Assembly (NCBI GenBank): GCA_007751475.1
Contig: CP036434.1
Location: 3,601,524 to 3,665,523, forward strand
Source of the DNA: Saltatorellus ferox
GTDB taxonomy: Bacteria; Planctomycetota; UBA1135; GCA-002686595
DNA: 64,000 nucleotides
Direction of reading: 5' to 3'
In this document: positions 37,489 to 46,598 of the stretch, piece after piece
Position numbering within the stretch: the stretch's first letter is position 1
Layout: each line of letters starts with the position of its first letter
Translations under genes and position numbers: made by a program
Notes under the pieces: model-generated
The model's input: the letters and a program-made list of their open reading frames with translations, nothing else
Database searches by the model: none
What the model was told of the DNA's origin: nothing

Positions 37489-38655
37489 TTACGAGTGTCC
37501 GACCCAGGCTGGAAGCCGCGCCTCGATGAACCCTTCGATCACATCGGCCGTCCGGCGGTAGACCTCGAGCGGCCCGCCAAAGGGATCCGGAACGTCGCGG
37601 CCCGCTGGATCCAGCAACTCGACCGCATCCGCCGCACCTGGAGGGAGAACGGAGAGAAGCGCGGAACGGTGACTGCGCGTGAGGCAATAGACGCGGTCAG
37701 CGGCCGCGATCTCGCGGGGAATCGCCGGGTGCGACTGGTGCCCGGAGAGATCGATGGACCGATCATGCAGGACCGTGACGGCGTGTTCGGACGGTGGCGA
37801 CCCGACGCCTGCGTAGACGCCTGCCGACGCGACGTGGAAGCCGAAGGCCGTCTCGTCCGCGCTGCCGAGGGCGCGCTGAATGGCGGCTCGCGCGATGCCC
37901 TCTGCCATCGGACTGCGGCAGGTATTGCCGGTGCAGACGAACAGGATGGACAGGCCGGTCGCGCGCCTGAGCTCAGCGGGCGTGACGATGCCCTCGCGAA
38001 GGACCTCGAACCGACCGGGTCCCAGGGCCAGAACGGTGGACGGGGTCTGGAGGGAGGCGGGGCCGCCGTCGAGGACGAGGGGCACTTCGCTCTCCGTGAA
38101 GGCATCCCGAACGCCGGACGCGGTCACGGCGGGCGCGGCCTTTCCACGGGCCGCGCTCGCAAGGACCACCGGGAAGGGGGCTGCCTCGAGCACGGCGGCC
38201 GTGCCCGCGTGTGACGGGACACGGACGCCTGTCCATCCGCCCGCTGCCAGCAGGCCATCCGTCGCCAGGAGCGCCGCGCCGACGGGTGCCTGGGACTCCT
38301 CCATCTCGCCCTCACCGCTACCCTGGTGAACGCTCCCTTGGAGAACGAGCGTCAGCGGCCCCGGCCAGTAGCGCTCCGCCAGTCGCCGTGCCAGGGAACC
38401 GAGATCGGACGACTGCAGGAGGGCCTCGGGATCGGTGGTGTGCCAGGTGAACGGTCCACTCTCGTCGTGTTCGAGGAGCGAGCCGAGCCGGGCGAGCGCG
38501 CTTTCCAGATCGGCCCTCACGGCCAGCCCGTAGACGGTCTCGGTCGGGAGCCCCACGACCTTCCCGTCAGCCAGCGCTTCCACGGCGGACCGGACCTGCT
38601 CCTCGGTGAATGGACTGGCGGCCAGAGGGGTCGATTCGGAGGAGGGGGCAGTCAC
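37489..38655 (-). CDS. Fusion of YrdC/Sua5-like domain and YwlE-type low-MW phosphatase
   Basis: A GTG at 38655 gives 388 residues; the frame upstream is antisense to a kinase gene. Residues 15-225 form a YrdC/Sua5 domain with GLPTETVYGLAV, RYWPGPLTLVL, GVRVPSHAG and VLDGGPAS. Residues 233-388 form a low-molecular-weight phosphatase with VCTGNTCRSP (Cys near 239) and the acid loop VPDPFGG near 355. The Thr in CTGNTCRS is the residue that steers YwlE to phosphoarginine. The Sua5 part lacks the usual K-x-R motif (there is LEHDESGPF instead) and has SAA in place of SAN, so tRNA threonylcarbamoyl-AMP synthesis is doubtful. sua5 and ywlE homologues are neighbours in Bacillus, which supports a real functional link. 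Confidence 0.85.
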   Translation of the reverse strand: MTAPSSESTPLAASPFTEEQVRSAVEALADGKVVGLPTETVYGLAVRADLESALARLGSLLEHDESGPFTWHTTDPEALLQSSDLGSLARRLAERYWPGPLTLVLQGSVHQGSGEGEMEESQAPVGAALLATDGLLAAGGWTGVRVPSHAGTAAVLEAAPFPVVLASAARGKAAPAVTASGVRDAFTESEVPLVLDGGPASLQTPSTVLALGPGRFEVLREGIVTPAELRRATGLSILFVCTGNTCRSPMAEGIARAAIQRALGSADETAFGFHVASAGVYAGVGSPPSEHAVTVLHDRSIDLSGHQSHPAIPREIAAADRVYCLTRSHRSALLSVLPPGAADAVELLDPAGRDVPDPFGGPLEVYRRTADVIEGFIEARLPAWVGHS

Positions 38656-38820
38656 GGGATGGGGGCGCGTGGTTGGAGTCCTGGAGGGTACCTTGTAGCC
38701 TTCCACGGCCCCCGAGCCAGGACCTTTGCCGCCAAAACGGCGGTAAGAAAGCCGTCGAGGGTCCGTAGGGGCACTGGAGACAGGCCCCGCTTGGGGCTCC
38801 GAAAGCTGGAAGCACGCGAC

Positions 38821-39681
38821 ATGGCAGACACGGACGAGACTGAGTCGAAGGAACGAACTGCGGACGCCTGGGGGCCTGCGGCTCCGGTCCCGCCTTCGGC
38901 GGACGACGTGGACGGCGAGCGCGGGACCGGGCACTCGCGCCGGAAGCTCCTCGGAAGGCTGGCGGGTGGACTCGCCCACGAGATCAAGAATCCGCTCTCG
39001 ACCATGGCGATCAACCTCACGCTGCTGGAGGAGGAGTTCCAGCCCGCGCCCGGTGGCGACGGCGTTCAGAGCCCGAAGGACAAGCGCTCCCTCAAGCGTG
39101 TCCACACGCTCCAGCGAGAGATCAGCCGGCTGGAGGGAATCCTCGACGATTTCCTTCACTACGCCCGCGGCGGAGAGATCAACCGTGCGCCCGGTGATCT
39201 CGTGGCCCTCATCCGCGAGGTGCTGGAGTTTGCGGCTCCCGAGCTCGAGGCCGAGAACGTGCGGCTTCACGCGTCGTTGCCGAACGCTCTGCCGCTCGCG
39301 ATGCTCGACTCCGGCGCGTTCCGCCAGGTCCTCATGAATTTGCTGGTGAACGCGCGGCAAGCGATGCCGGGCGGCGGCGAGCTCATCGTGGAACTCAGGC
39401 GCTCGGGTGCGCGTGCTGAGCTCGCGATCACCGACTCCGGCGTGGGGATGACCGAGGATCAGCTCGAGCACTGCTTCGACCTCTACTTCTCCACCAAGCG
39501 CGGTGGCACGGGGCTTGGCCTGGCGACGGTCCGGCGGATCATCGAGATGCATGACGGTGAGATCGGCGTGCAGAGTGAGGCGGGGCGCGGGACGCGATTC
39601 TTGATCTGGCTGCCGCTTCTGCAGGAAATTCCGATCACCAAGGGAGCCCAGGCGCCGCCGAGCGCAGAATCAGAGCCATGA
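38821..39681 (+). CDS. Soluble sensor histidine kinase (NtrB-like)
   Basis: The 286-residue product has a disordered N-terminus (1-40), then a HisKA domain with the phosphorylated His53 in LAHEIKNPLS, and an HATPase domain with NLLVNARQAM (N box), DSGVGM (G1) and GGTGLGLATVRRI (G2). No sensor or membrane segment is present, so it must sense through partner proteins or the cytoplasm. Its stop overlaps the start of the NtrC-type regulator, its obvious partner. It diverges from the Sua5-like fusion. Confidence 0.92.
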   Translation: MADTDETESKERTADAWGPAAPVPPSADDVDGERGTGHSRRKLLGRLAGGLAHEIKNPLSTMAINLTLLEEEFQPAPGGDGVQSPKDKRSLKRVHTLQREISRLEGILDDFLHYARGGEINRAPGDLVALIREVLEFAAPELEAENVRLHASLPNALPLAMLDSGAFRQVLMNLLVNARQAMPGGGELIVELRRSGARAELAITDSGVGMTEDQLEHCFDLYFSTKRGGTGLGLATVRRIIEMHDGEIGVQSEAGRGTRFLIWLPLLQEIPITKGAQAPPSAESEP

Positions 39682-41123
39682 GTTCCGAAGGATCAGGACG
39701 CGTTCTCGTGGTTGACGACGACCTCGGGCACGGGGAGGCGCTCGGGGACGGCCTCGAGATGGACGGCTACGACTGCGTGGTGGTCGGTTCCGGCAGCGAG
39801 GGCATTGCTCAGCTCGAAGCCCATTCCTTCGATGCGGTGCTCACCGACCTCGTGATGCACGATCGTTCGGGGCTCGAGGTCCTGCGCGAGGCGAAGAGGC
39901 TGGCGCCGGATACGCCGGTGCTTCTCGTCACCGGGCACGCGACGGTGGAGACGGCGGTCGACGCCATGCGCGAAGGCGCCGAGGACTACCTTTCGAAGCC
40001 GGTGAAGCTGACCGAACTGCGGGCCAAGCTGGCCCGCGCCGTCGAGAAGAGCAGGCTCCGCAAGGACAACGAGACGCTGCGCAACGAGAACGTGGAGCTG
40101 CGCAGGCAATTCGACAAGAGCTTCGGGTTCGAGGGTTTGCACGGGCGCTCCCCGGAGATGATTCGGGTCTTCGAAATCCTGGCGCGCGTGGCGCCTACGG
40201 ACGCGACCGTCCTGATCCTGGGCGAGAGCGGTACCGGCAAGGAGCTGATCGCCCGCGCGATCCATACGAACAGCAAGCGCGCCAAGGGCAACTTCGTGGC
40301 GGTGAACTGTGCCGCGCTGACGGAAGGTCTGATCGAGAGTGAACTCTTCGGTCACGTCAAGGGCGCGTTCACGGGCGCCGTCGCCGACAAGGAAGGCCGC
40401 ATCGCGTACGCCAACGGTGGGACGCTATTCCTCGACGAGATCGGGGATATGCCGCTCGTCACCCAGGCGAAGATGCTGCGCGTGCTCGAAGCGCGTGAGG
40501 TCGTCCAGGTCGGGGGCAACGAGCCGCGCAAGGTCGACATCCGTCTCGTCGCGGCGACCAACCGCGACCTGCGTGAAATGGTGAAGGCCGGCACGTTCCG
40601 TGAGGACCTGTTCCATCGCCTGCAGGTGGTCGAGCTCAATCTGCCTCCGCTGCGGGACCGCGCGGGCGACATCCCGCTTCTGATCGATCACTTCGTCGCC
40701 GAATTCCGTGAAACGCACTGCCGCGAGATCACCGGCATCGCGCCGGAGGCCCGCGCGCTCCTCGGTCGCTACCCGTGGCCGGGGAACGTGCGCGAGCTAC
40801 GGAATGCTCTGGAGAACATGGTGCTTCTCGCCGGTGGCGCCGTGCTCGTGGTGGACGACGTCCCGGAGGGTATTCGCCGGGTGGCGGGCGGCGCGCGGTC
40901 GTCCGGTGCGAGCGGTGCTTCGAACGGAACCGACGCTGGTGGGTCTCTGCCGGCCTCCTCGGGTGGCTACGATCTGGCAGGGCGCTCCCATCAGGAGGTC
41001 GAGAAGGCGCTGATCCTCGCCAACCTCGAGCTGATGGAAGGCAACCGGAAGCGCGCGGCCGAGGTGCTCGGGATCGGAGAGCGGACGCTCTATCGAAAGC
41101 TCAAGGAATACGGGATGACTTGA
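39678..41123 (+). CDS. Sigma-54 dependent response regulator (NtrC family)
   Basis: The 481-residue product contains a receiver domain with phosphoacceptor Asp57 (LTDLVMHD), a sigma-54 AAA+ domain with Walker A GESGTGKE near residue 182 and the GAFTGA loop near residue 230 that contacts sigma-54, and a Fis-type HTH at the C-terminus (RKRAAEVLGIGERTLYRKL). A Ser/Gly-rich linker of about 30 residues separates the last two domains. It activates sigma-54 promoters when phosphorylated by the overlapping kinase. Targets cannot be seen here. Confidence 0.95.
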   Translation: MSSEGSGRVLVVDDDLGHGEALGDGLEMDGYDCVVVGSGSEGIAQLEAHSFDAVLTDLVMHDRSGLEVLREAKRLAPDTPVLLVTGHATVETAVDAMREGAEDYLSKPVKLTELRAKLARAVEKSRLRKDNETLRNENVELRRQFDKSFGFEGLHGRSPEMIRVFEILARVAPTDATVLILGESGTGKELIARAIHTNSKRAKGNFVAVNCAALTEGLIESELFGHVKGAFTGAVADKEGRIAYANGGTLFLDEIGDMPLVTQAKMLRVLEAREVVQVGGNEPRKVDIRLVAATNRDLREMVKAGTFREDLFHRLQVVELNLPPLRDRAGDIPLLIDHFVAEFRETHCREITGIAPEARALLGRYPWPGNVRELRNALENMVLLAGGAVLVVDDVPEGIRRVAGGARSSGASGASNGTDAGGSLPASSGGYDLAGRSHQEVEKALILANLELMEGNRKRAAEVLGIGERTLYRKLKEYGMT

Positions 41124-41200
41124 CGCGCAGTGAGGCCCCAGCTGGTACCCGATCTGTGACCCATTCGTGGGCCTCAGGGGGGCATCTCAGTCGGGGTGCT

Positions 41201-41707
41201 CTATCGGGGTCGCCGGTCGTGGTTCACGTCGCTCGTGCGATGGATGCGCCAGTTGCCGTCCTCGCGGATCATCTCCGCCGTGAACTCCAGGTCCCACCAC
41301 GGGGCGAACTCCGTCGTCTTGAAACGGTGCTCGATCAGGCACTTGACCTGCACCGTCGCGGTGCGCGGCTTGACCCCTTCGGGCGAGTGGTCGACGAAGA
41401 CCAGGCCGTCCGGCTCGACCAGCGACCCGCGGTAGCGCTCGCCCGGCGCCATCAGACCGTTGGCGTAGCGGCCGATATCGTTGCGGTTGTAGCCGCTGCC
41501 CTCATCCACGTAGTCCCGCGCGAACACGCGCCTGAGCTTCCTCGGATTTCGGCCCTCCAGCGCCTCGAGTGCGTCGAGGATCCGGGCCTCGATGTGCTGC
41601 TCGTCCGACATGAGGGCGGACCGGATCCGAACGAAGGCCACGGGCAAGAGGATGAGTCCGAGGAGGACCCATCGGCCGGATCCATCGGGGAGTCTGGGGA
41701 GTCGCAT
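41201..41707 (-). CDS. Membrane-anchored NTF2-like hypothetical protein
   Basis: The 168-residue product has one membrane helix (about residues 12-30) and a soluble domain with a layout like SnoaL/NTF2-type proteins: an N-terminal helix with IEARILDALEALEGR, then strands ending in MIREDGNWRIHRT. No catalytic residues can be assigned. It converges with the NtrC-like gene and diverges from the lipoprotein at 41898. Confidence 0.6.
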   Translation of the reverse strand: MRLPRLPDGSGRWVLLGLILLPVAFVRIRSALMSDEQHIEARILDALEALEGRNPRKLRRVFARDYVDEGSGYNRNDIGRYANGLMAPGERYRGSLVEPDGLVFVDHSPEGVKPRTATVQVKCLIEHRFKTTEFAPWWDLEFTAEMIREDGNWRIHRTSDVNHDRRPR

Positions 41708-41897
41708 GGTTCGGTCGATCGGAAGCCGCTCGCTCTGGGCCGGCTACGGAGAGGTGGATGGCAGGCCCGACCGAGCGGATGCTCCCGTCCGATTGTGAGC
41801 CGGGCTCAAGACGGGGCACGCAGAAGCTCGATGGGTTCTGGTACCGGGCAGGGTAGAGTTTGGGGACCTGCGCCAGTCCCTGACCCCGACGTTTTCG

Positions 41898-42455
41898 ATG
41901 AAGTCTGTCCTACTGCTCCTTTCTTTCGCCCTCTTCGCCTGCGGCCCCAAGACCGAGGCCGTCGACCCGGCTCCAGCGGAGACCGCCGCCGCGGGTCCTC
42001 GCTGGGTGGCCCCGGAGGGCTGGACGGAGCAGGAAGTGCAGCAGCCGATGCGATTCAAGCAGTTCGAGCTGGCCGGGGCCACGGAAGAGCAAAACGCTCT
42101 CTGCGTGATCGCCCACTGGCCCCAGGGCATCGGCGGCATCGAGGTCAACCTCGATCGATGGGTGGGTCAGGTGAGCGCACCGGGAAGCACGCTCAAGGCC
42201 CGCGATCTCACCGCCGATCAACGCTGGGTGAGCGAGCCGGACGGCTACCTCGTGACCAGCGTCCACGTCGAGGGCACGATCCAGCCGATGCCAGGAATGG
42301 GCTCCGACATCGCGACCCACGAGTCGGGCGCGATCCTCGCGGGCTTCATCGAGGTCGAGAATTCCCCGGAGGTGTGGACCGTCAAGATCACGGGACCTTC
42401 CAAGACGATCGCGGACCACAAGGACCGCTACCTCCAGTTCATCTCCGGGATCTGA
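41898..42455 (+). CDS. Lipoprotein with one GW-RW-GQ domain
   Basis: The 185-residue product has a lipoprotein signal (LFAC, Cys15). Residues 35-185 form one copy of the domain found twice in the protein at 13808: APEGWTEQE, MRFKQFEL, VNLDRWVGQV, then the closing VKITGPSKTIADHKDRY. Those landmarks are in the same order and spacing. No named family is known to me. It is likely an envelope protein; the next gene begins 27 bp downstream. Confidence 0.7.
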   Translation: MKSVLLLLSFALFACGPKTEAVDPAPAETAAAGPRWVAPEGWTEQEVQQPMRFKQFELAGATEEQNALCVIAHWPQGIGGIEVNLDRWVGQVSAPGSTLKARDLTADQRWVSEPDGYLVTSVHVEGTIQPMPGMGSDIATHESGAILAGFIEVENSPEVWTVKITGPSKTIADHKDRYLQFISGI

Positions 42456-42482
42456 GCCCGACGGCACTCTTCACTTTCGATC

Positions 42483-43277
42483 ATGTTCCATCGCACCCGA
42501 CGCCTCGCCGAGAAGGTCCTGCGGCGCATGCGCTCCGGCGTGCCTACCCGCAGCCTCGAGGAGTGGGAGAGCAAGCACGAGCCGCTCGTCGTCGCGGCCG
42601 TCGAGCGGATCTTGCCGCACCTGCCCGAGGGCGGGCTCTTCCTCGATATCGGCGCGAACGTGGGTGCGTTCTCCCGCGTGCTGCGGGAGCTTCGCCCCGA
42701 CGCGCGCGGCATTCTCTTCGAGCCGGTCGCGAAGTACGCGGCCATCTGTCGCGAGCGTTTTGCCGATGACGACCACATCGAAGTCGTGAACATCGCTCTC
42801 GGCGACGAGAACGGCCAGCGAACGATCTTCAAGGCCCCGCACAACTACGGCGCCAACTCGCTCGTCCAGGAGATCATGCACGATCGCCGCCCGGAGGCCT
42901 TTGTGCGGCCCGACACCGTCATCGAGGAGGAGACGATCACGCTCCGGCGCGTCGCGGACTTTCTCACGGAGCGAGGGATCGAACATGTGGACGTCGTCAA
43001 GTCAGACACGGAGGGCTACGACTACGCGGTACTCGACGGCCTTCGGCCCTGGATCGAGCGAACCGGGTGCTTCCCCGTGGTGCTCGCCGAGGTCCTCCAG
43101 GAGGACTTTCATCCGCTGGTCGAAAAGCAGCGCGCAGCACTGGAGGCCATGTTCCAGCTCGGCTACGGCCGCGTCGACGTGGGCGAGGAGCTGAACTGGC
43201 TCGTCGGAGACGTGCTGCTGCTTCCGCCCGGAGGGACGCAGCAGAGCCCGGCCGGGAACGTACCCACGGCCGAGTGA
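42483..43277 (+). CDS. FkbM-family methyltransferase
   Basis: The 264-residue product has an SAM-binding core: LFLDIGANVGAFSRVLREL near residue 53, ILFEPVAKY after it, and DVVKSDTEGYD near residue 172, the FkbM signature with the internal EGYD. FkbM proteins O-methylate sugars or polyketides. Next to a flippase, a polyprenyl-related transferase and a GT39 gene it likely methylates an envelope glycan. Its stop overlaps the flippase GTG start. Confidence 0.88.
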   Translation: MFHRTRRLAEKVLRRMRSGVPTRSLEEWESKHEPLVVAAVERILPHLPEGGLFLDIGANVGAFSRVLRELRPDARGILFEPVAKYAAICRERFADDDHIEVVNIALGDENGQRTIFKAPHNYGANSLVQEIMHDRRPEAFVRPDTVIEEETITLRRVADFLTERGIEHVDVVKSDTEGYDYAVLDGLRPWIERTGCFPVVLAEVLQEDFHPLVEKQRAALEAMFQLGYGRVDVGEELNWLVGDVLLLPPGGTQQSPAGNVPTAE

Positions 43278-44674
43278 TCTCCCTCCTACGGCGCACACTC
43301 GGAAGCGGCTTTTTCCGACAGTCGACGACGCTCCAGGGCGCCGCCTTCGTGAACGCCGCGAGCAACCTCGCGGGGACCATCGCGCTGACGAACATTCTGG
43401 GCGTCGGGGAGCTCGCGATCTTCTACCTGGCCGTCTCCGCCTACTCGCTGCTCTGGTCGTTCATGAACCTGGGGCTGGCGTCCGTGGCCACGTCGCGGAT
43501 CGCCGCCAACCTCCAGGCCGGTCGAAAGCAGCGGATGATCGGCTGGGTCGGGATTCTGCTTCGCCTGTCCCTCGCGCTCAGCGTCGTCGCCTTCCTCGTC
43601 GGCGGCCTGGTCTTGCCCCCGGCTTGCGAGGCCTACTTCGAGGAGAACCAGATTCGGATCGGAGAGCTGAGCGTTCTCTTGATGCTCATCCCTCTCCTCG
43701 ATGTGCCCCGCATCGCCGCCTGTTCCGCGCTCCAGGCAGAGCGTCGCATGCTGGCGCTCGCGCGCGTCGATATCGGTCAGGAACTCTGTCGACTGGTACT
43801 CGTGCTGGCGGGCGCTCTGGCCTTCGGGAACGCCATGGGGCCGGTGGTCGGCATGCTCGCTGCTTCGGCGGCGGGCAGCGCGATCGCTCTGGATACGTTT
43901 CGTCGAGAGCGCAAGGAGCCGTCGAGCTCTCTGCCGCGCATGGGGACGGCGATCCGTGCCCGCAGCGTGCCCGCGCGTCTCGCGCTCCGCGAAGGCATCA
44001 AGGTCGGGCTCGTCCGGAACATCGATTCACTCGGTATGACGATCCTGCCCACGCTGATCCTGGGCGGCGTCGGCGACCAGAAGTGGGTGACATACCTGCG
44101 GATCGCCCAGCGGATGATCACCATGGCGCGCCTGTTCATGCAGGGCATCAACCGGACGGCGCTTCCGGCGCTTTCACAGCTCGCGGGGGTGAAGGATCTG
44201 GTCGGCCTCCGCCGCCTCTACTGGAGGGCGAGCTTCTATTCCGGCGGGGCGGTCACCCTGGGTCTTCTGGTTTTCTTGCCGCTGCTCCCCTACGTCATTG
44301 GTTTGTTCGAAGAGAGCTACGCGGAGCCGGTCTGGCTCCTGTCGCTGATCCTCGCTCCGGGGCTCGCCATCGTCTCCTTCTCCGTGGCGAACGACGTCTT
44401 CTACCTGGTGACGGGTCAGATGCGAGTGGCGATCGTCATCTCGATGGTGGGGCTCTTCGTGAACACGACGGTGATCACGGTGCTGGCGCATCAGTTTCCT
44501 CGGGTCGGAGTGGCCATGGGCCTCACGTTCACCTGCCTCTTCAGCCTCGTCCACGTGGGGTACGCTTGGCTCTGGTTCCGCCGGAACGACCACCTGTTCC
44601 TTCGTGAGACGCCTGACGGCGACGTGATGGCCGGGACCGCCGAAGAGGTGGCCGGCGGCCGCTCGGCGACCTGA
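43274..44674 (+). CDS. Polysaccharide flippase (Wzx/MATE-like)
   Basis: A GTG overlapping the FkbM stop (GTGA) gives 466 residues. About twelve membrane helices with the Wzx-type start (STTLQGAAFVNAASNLAGTI) and a charged loop near residue 215 are visible. It would move lipid-linked oligosaccharide units across the inner membrane. The Gly-rich C-terminal tail is short and soluble. Assignment to lipopolysaccharide, capsule or another glycan is not possible from this window. Confidence 0.85.
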   Translation: MISLLRRTLGSGFFRQSTTLQGAAFVNAASNLAGTIALTNILGVGELAIFYLAVSAYSLLWSFMNLGLASVATSRIAANLQAGRKQRMIGWVGILLRLSLALSVVAFLVGGLVLPPACEAYFEENQIRIGELSVLLMLIPLLDVPRIAACSALQAERRMLALARVDIGQELCRLVLVLAGALAFGNAMGPVVGMLAASAAGSAIALDTFRRERKEPSSSLPRMGTAIRARSVPARLALREGIKVGLVRNIDSLGMTILPTLILGGVGDQKWVTYLRIAQRMITMARLFMQGINRTALPALSQLAGVKDLVGLRRLYWRASFYSGGAVTLGLLVFLPLLPYVIGLFEESYAEPVWLLSLILAPGLAIVSFSVANDVFYLVTGQMRVAIVISMVGLFVNTTVITVLAHQFPRVGVAMGLTFTCLFSLVHVGYAWLWFRRNDHLFLRETPDGDVMAGTAEEVAGGRSAT

Positions 44675-44836
44675 CGAGACCGTCAGGGACCCGGAAAGGA
44701 TTTCCGGAGCGCTTCCTTGGGGCCTGGGGTGGAAAGGGGTCTCCTTGGGCCCGTTCCGCGCGGGACCGGTGAATCCCGCGAGCTTCCGTGCTCGTACACA
44801 AGTCGGCCAGTTGCCACGGTCGATGATCTCCTATCC

Positions 44837-45592
44837 ATGGTGACTCGCCCCGATCCGACCTGGGAGCGGCCGCTGGCCGTTCTCTTCGATCTCGACGGCA
44901 CGCTGTACGACCAGCGTCCGCTGAGACGCGCCATGCTCAAGGAGCTGGCGTGCGCGCCTCTCACGAAGGGGCCGCGGGGGGCCTGGAAGGTCGCCCGGTG
45001 CCTGCGAGCCTTCAGGATCCGTCGAGAAGATCTACGGGATCTGGGTGACGGATCCGAGCCCCTGCGTCTCCTGCAGTACGAACGCCCCGCCGCCGAGCTC
45101 GGGGTTCCGCCTGGCGTCGTCGAGAAGATCGTGGAGGAGTGGATGTACCGTAAACCGCTGAGGCACCTTGGCCACGCCGGATGGCCGCGGCTTCGAGCGA
45201 CCCTTCAGGCGCTGAAAGACGCGGGGCTCAAGCTCGGCGTCTTCTCCGACTACCCGCCCGCTGAGAAGCTCCAGGCGCTCGGGATCGCGGACCTGTTCGA
45301 CGTCGCGATCGGAGCGACGGATGAAAACGTGAACGCCTTCAAACCGCACGCCAAGGGTTTCCTCGCGGGGGCGCGCGCGCTCGGCGCGGCACCGGGGGAC
45401 GTCGTCTACGTCGGTGACCGGCACGACCTCGACGGGGCAGGGGCGGAGGCCGCTGGTATGCGCCACGTGATCCTCGAAACAGGCGTGAGTCACGTCGGTG
45501 AGAGCGGCGAAGCTTCGGAGCGCACGGCCTCGCCGCGGTGCCGCACGATTCAAGACTTCTCGGAGGTACCCCATGGCGTTGGGATCTCCTGA
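44837..45592 (+). CDS. HAD-family phosphatase
   Basis: The ATG at 44837 gives 251 residues. The HAD motifs are LFDLDGTLYD (motif I), VFSDYPP (motif II), KPHAKGF (motif III Lys) and YVGDRHDLDGAGAEAAGM (motif IV). A helical cap lies between motifs I and II. It is a phosphatase or phosphoglycolate-type hydrolase of unknown substrate. The gene ends overlapping the UbiA gene by 20 bp; this ties it to isoprenoid or glycan work. Confidence 0.85.
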   Translation: MVTRPDPTWERPLAVLFDLDGTLYDQRPLRRAMLKELACAPLTKGPRGAWKVARCLRAFRIRREDLRDLGDGSEPLRLLQYERPAAELGVPPGVVEKIVEEWMYRKPLRHLGHAGWPRLRATLQALKDAGLKLGVFSDYPPAEKLQALGIADLFDVAIGATDENVNAFKPHAKGFLAGARALGAAPGDVVYVGDRHDLDGAGAEAAGMRHVILETGVSHVGESGEASERTASPRCRTIQDFSEVPHGVGIS

Positions 45593-46595
45593 GCACGCAA
45601 CTTCGGGGAGCGCGCTTCCCTCCGGCACCGGCCTCTGGGACCGCGTACGGCCCTACGTCCAGATCGCTCGCATCGATCACTGGTTCAAGAACGCGTTCAT
45701 GCTCCTCGGCGTGCTGCTCGCGTTCTTCTATCGACCCGACCTCTTCAGCGCGGCCTCGGGGTGGAAGCTCCTGGGCGCGTTCCTGATCGCTTGCCTCGTC
45801 GCCTCCAGCAACTACGTGCTGAACGAGCTCTTGGACGCGCCGCTCGACCGCGAGCATCCGACGAAGAAGAACCGGCCTGCCGCGCGAGGTGAGGTGAACC
45901 CTGCCGCGGCGATCCTTCTCTGGGGCGCGCTCGGGGCCGTGGGCGTCTCGGCGGCCTTCACCTTCAACGGTCCGTTCGGCCTGAGCGCGCTGGCTCTCTG
46001 GGTGATGGGCTGCATCTACAACGTGCCTCCGATTCGCTCCAAGGAGGTCGCTTACATCGACGTCCTTTCGGAGTCGGTCAACAATCCGATCCGTCTGGCC
46101 CTCGGATGGTTTGCGCTCGTGCCCGACAGGCTCCCGCCGCTTTCGCTCGTGCTCGCGTACTGGATGGTCGGGGCCTTCTTCATGGCGACCAAGCGGTTCG
46201 CCGAGTATCGCTCCATCGGGGACCAGGGGCGGGCGGCCCGCTACCGGCGATCGTTCTCGGTCTACAACGAGGCGCGCCTGCTGGCGAGCATGGTGTTCTA
46301 CGTGACCTCGTGCGCGCTCTTCTCCGGAGTCTTCATCACCCGCTACAAGGTAGAGCTGATCCTCTGCGTCCCCTTCGCCGCGGGCTTCTTCGCGAAGTAC
46401 ATGTCGCTCAGCCTCAAGGACGACAGCCCGGTGCAGAACCCCGAGAAGCTGTACCGCGAGAACGGCTTCTTCGCGTACGCGATCGGCATCACGCTGCTCT
46501 TCATCGTTCTGATGTTCGTCGAGATCCCGGCGCTCTATTCATGGTTCGGCGTCGAGCCCTCCTCGTTCGAGCCGCTCTGGCGCATCGGGAGCTGA
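45573..46595 (+). CDS. UbiA-family prenyltransferase (decaprenyl-phosphate phosphoribosyltransferase-like)
   Basis: The ATG at 45573 has a CGGAGG ribosome site 6 bases upstream; the product is 340 residues with about nine helices. The first Asp-rich motif is NELLDAPLDREHPTKKNRP, which carries the extra H-P-x-K-x-x-R-P seen in DPPR synthases (making decaprenyl-phosphoryl-ribose for arabinan synthesis) rather than in quinone UbiA proteins. It probably transfers a phosphoribosyl or related group to a polyprenyl phosphate. Adjacent HAD phosphatase and GT39 genes support that reading. Confidence 0.82.
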   Translation: MALGSPEHATSGSALPSGTGLWDRVRPYVQIARIDHWFKNAFMLLGVLLAFFYRPDLFSAASGWKLLGAFLIACLVASSNYVLNELLDAPLDREHPTKKNRPAARGEVNPAAAILLWGALGAVGVSAAFTFNGPFGLSALALWVMGCIYNVPPIRSKEVAYIDVLSESVNNPIRLALGWFALVPDRLPPLSLVLAYWMVGAFFMATKRFAEYRSIGDQGRAARYRRSFSVYNEARLLASMVFYVTSCALFSGVFITRYKVELILCVPFAAGFFAKYMSLSLKDDSPVQNPEKLYRENGFFAYAIGITLLFIVLMFVEIPALYSWFGVEPSSFEPLWRIGS

Positions 46596-46598
46596 GGC

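Noticed and set aside
37489..39552. 687-residue minus-strand protein
   Set aside because: The part beyond 38655 is antisense to the histidine kinase; only the fusion from the GTG at 38655 is supported.
41131..41176. Terminator after the NtrC-like gene
   Set aside because: An 8-bp stem with a 30-nt loop and no T-run is too weak.
44691..44707. Terminator after the flippase gene
   Set aside because: A 7-bp stem (CCGGAAA/TTTCCGG) with a 3-nt loop and no T-run; may be chance.
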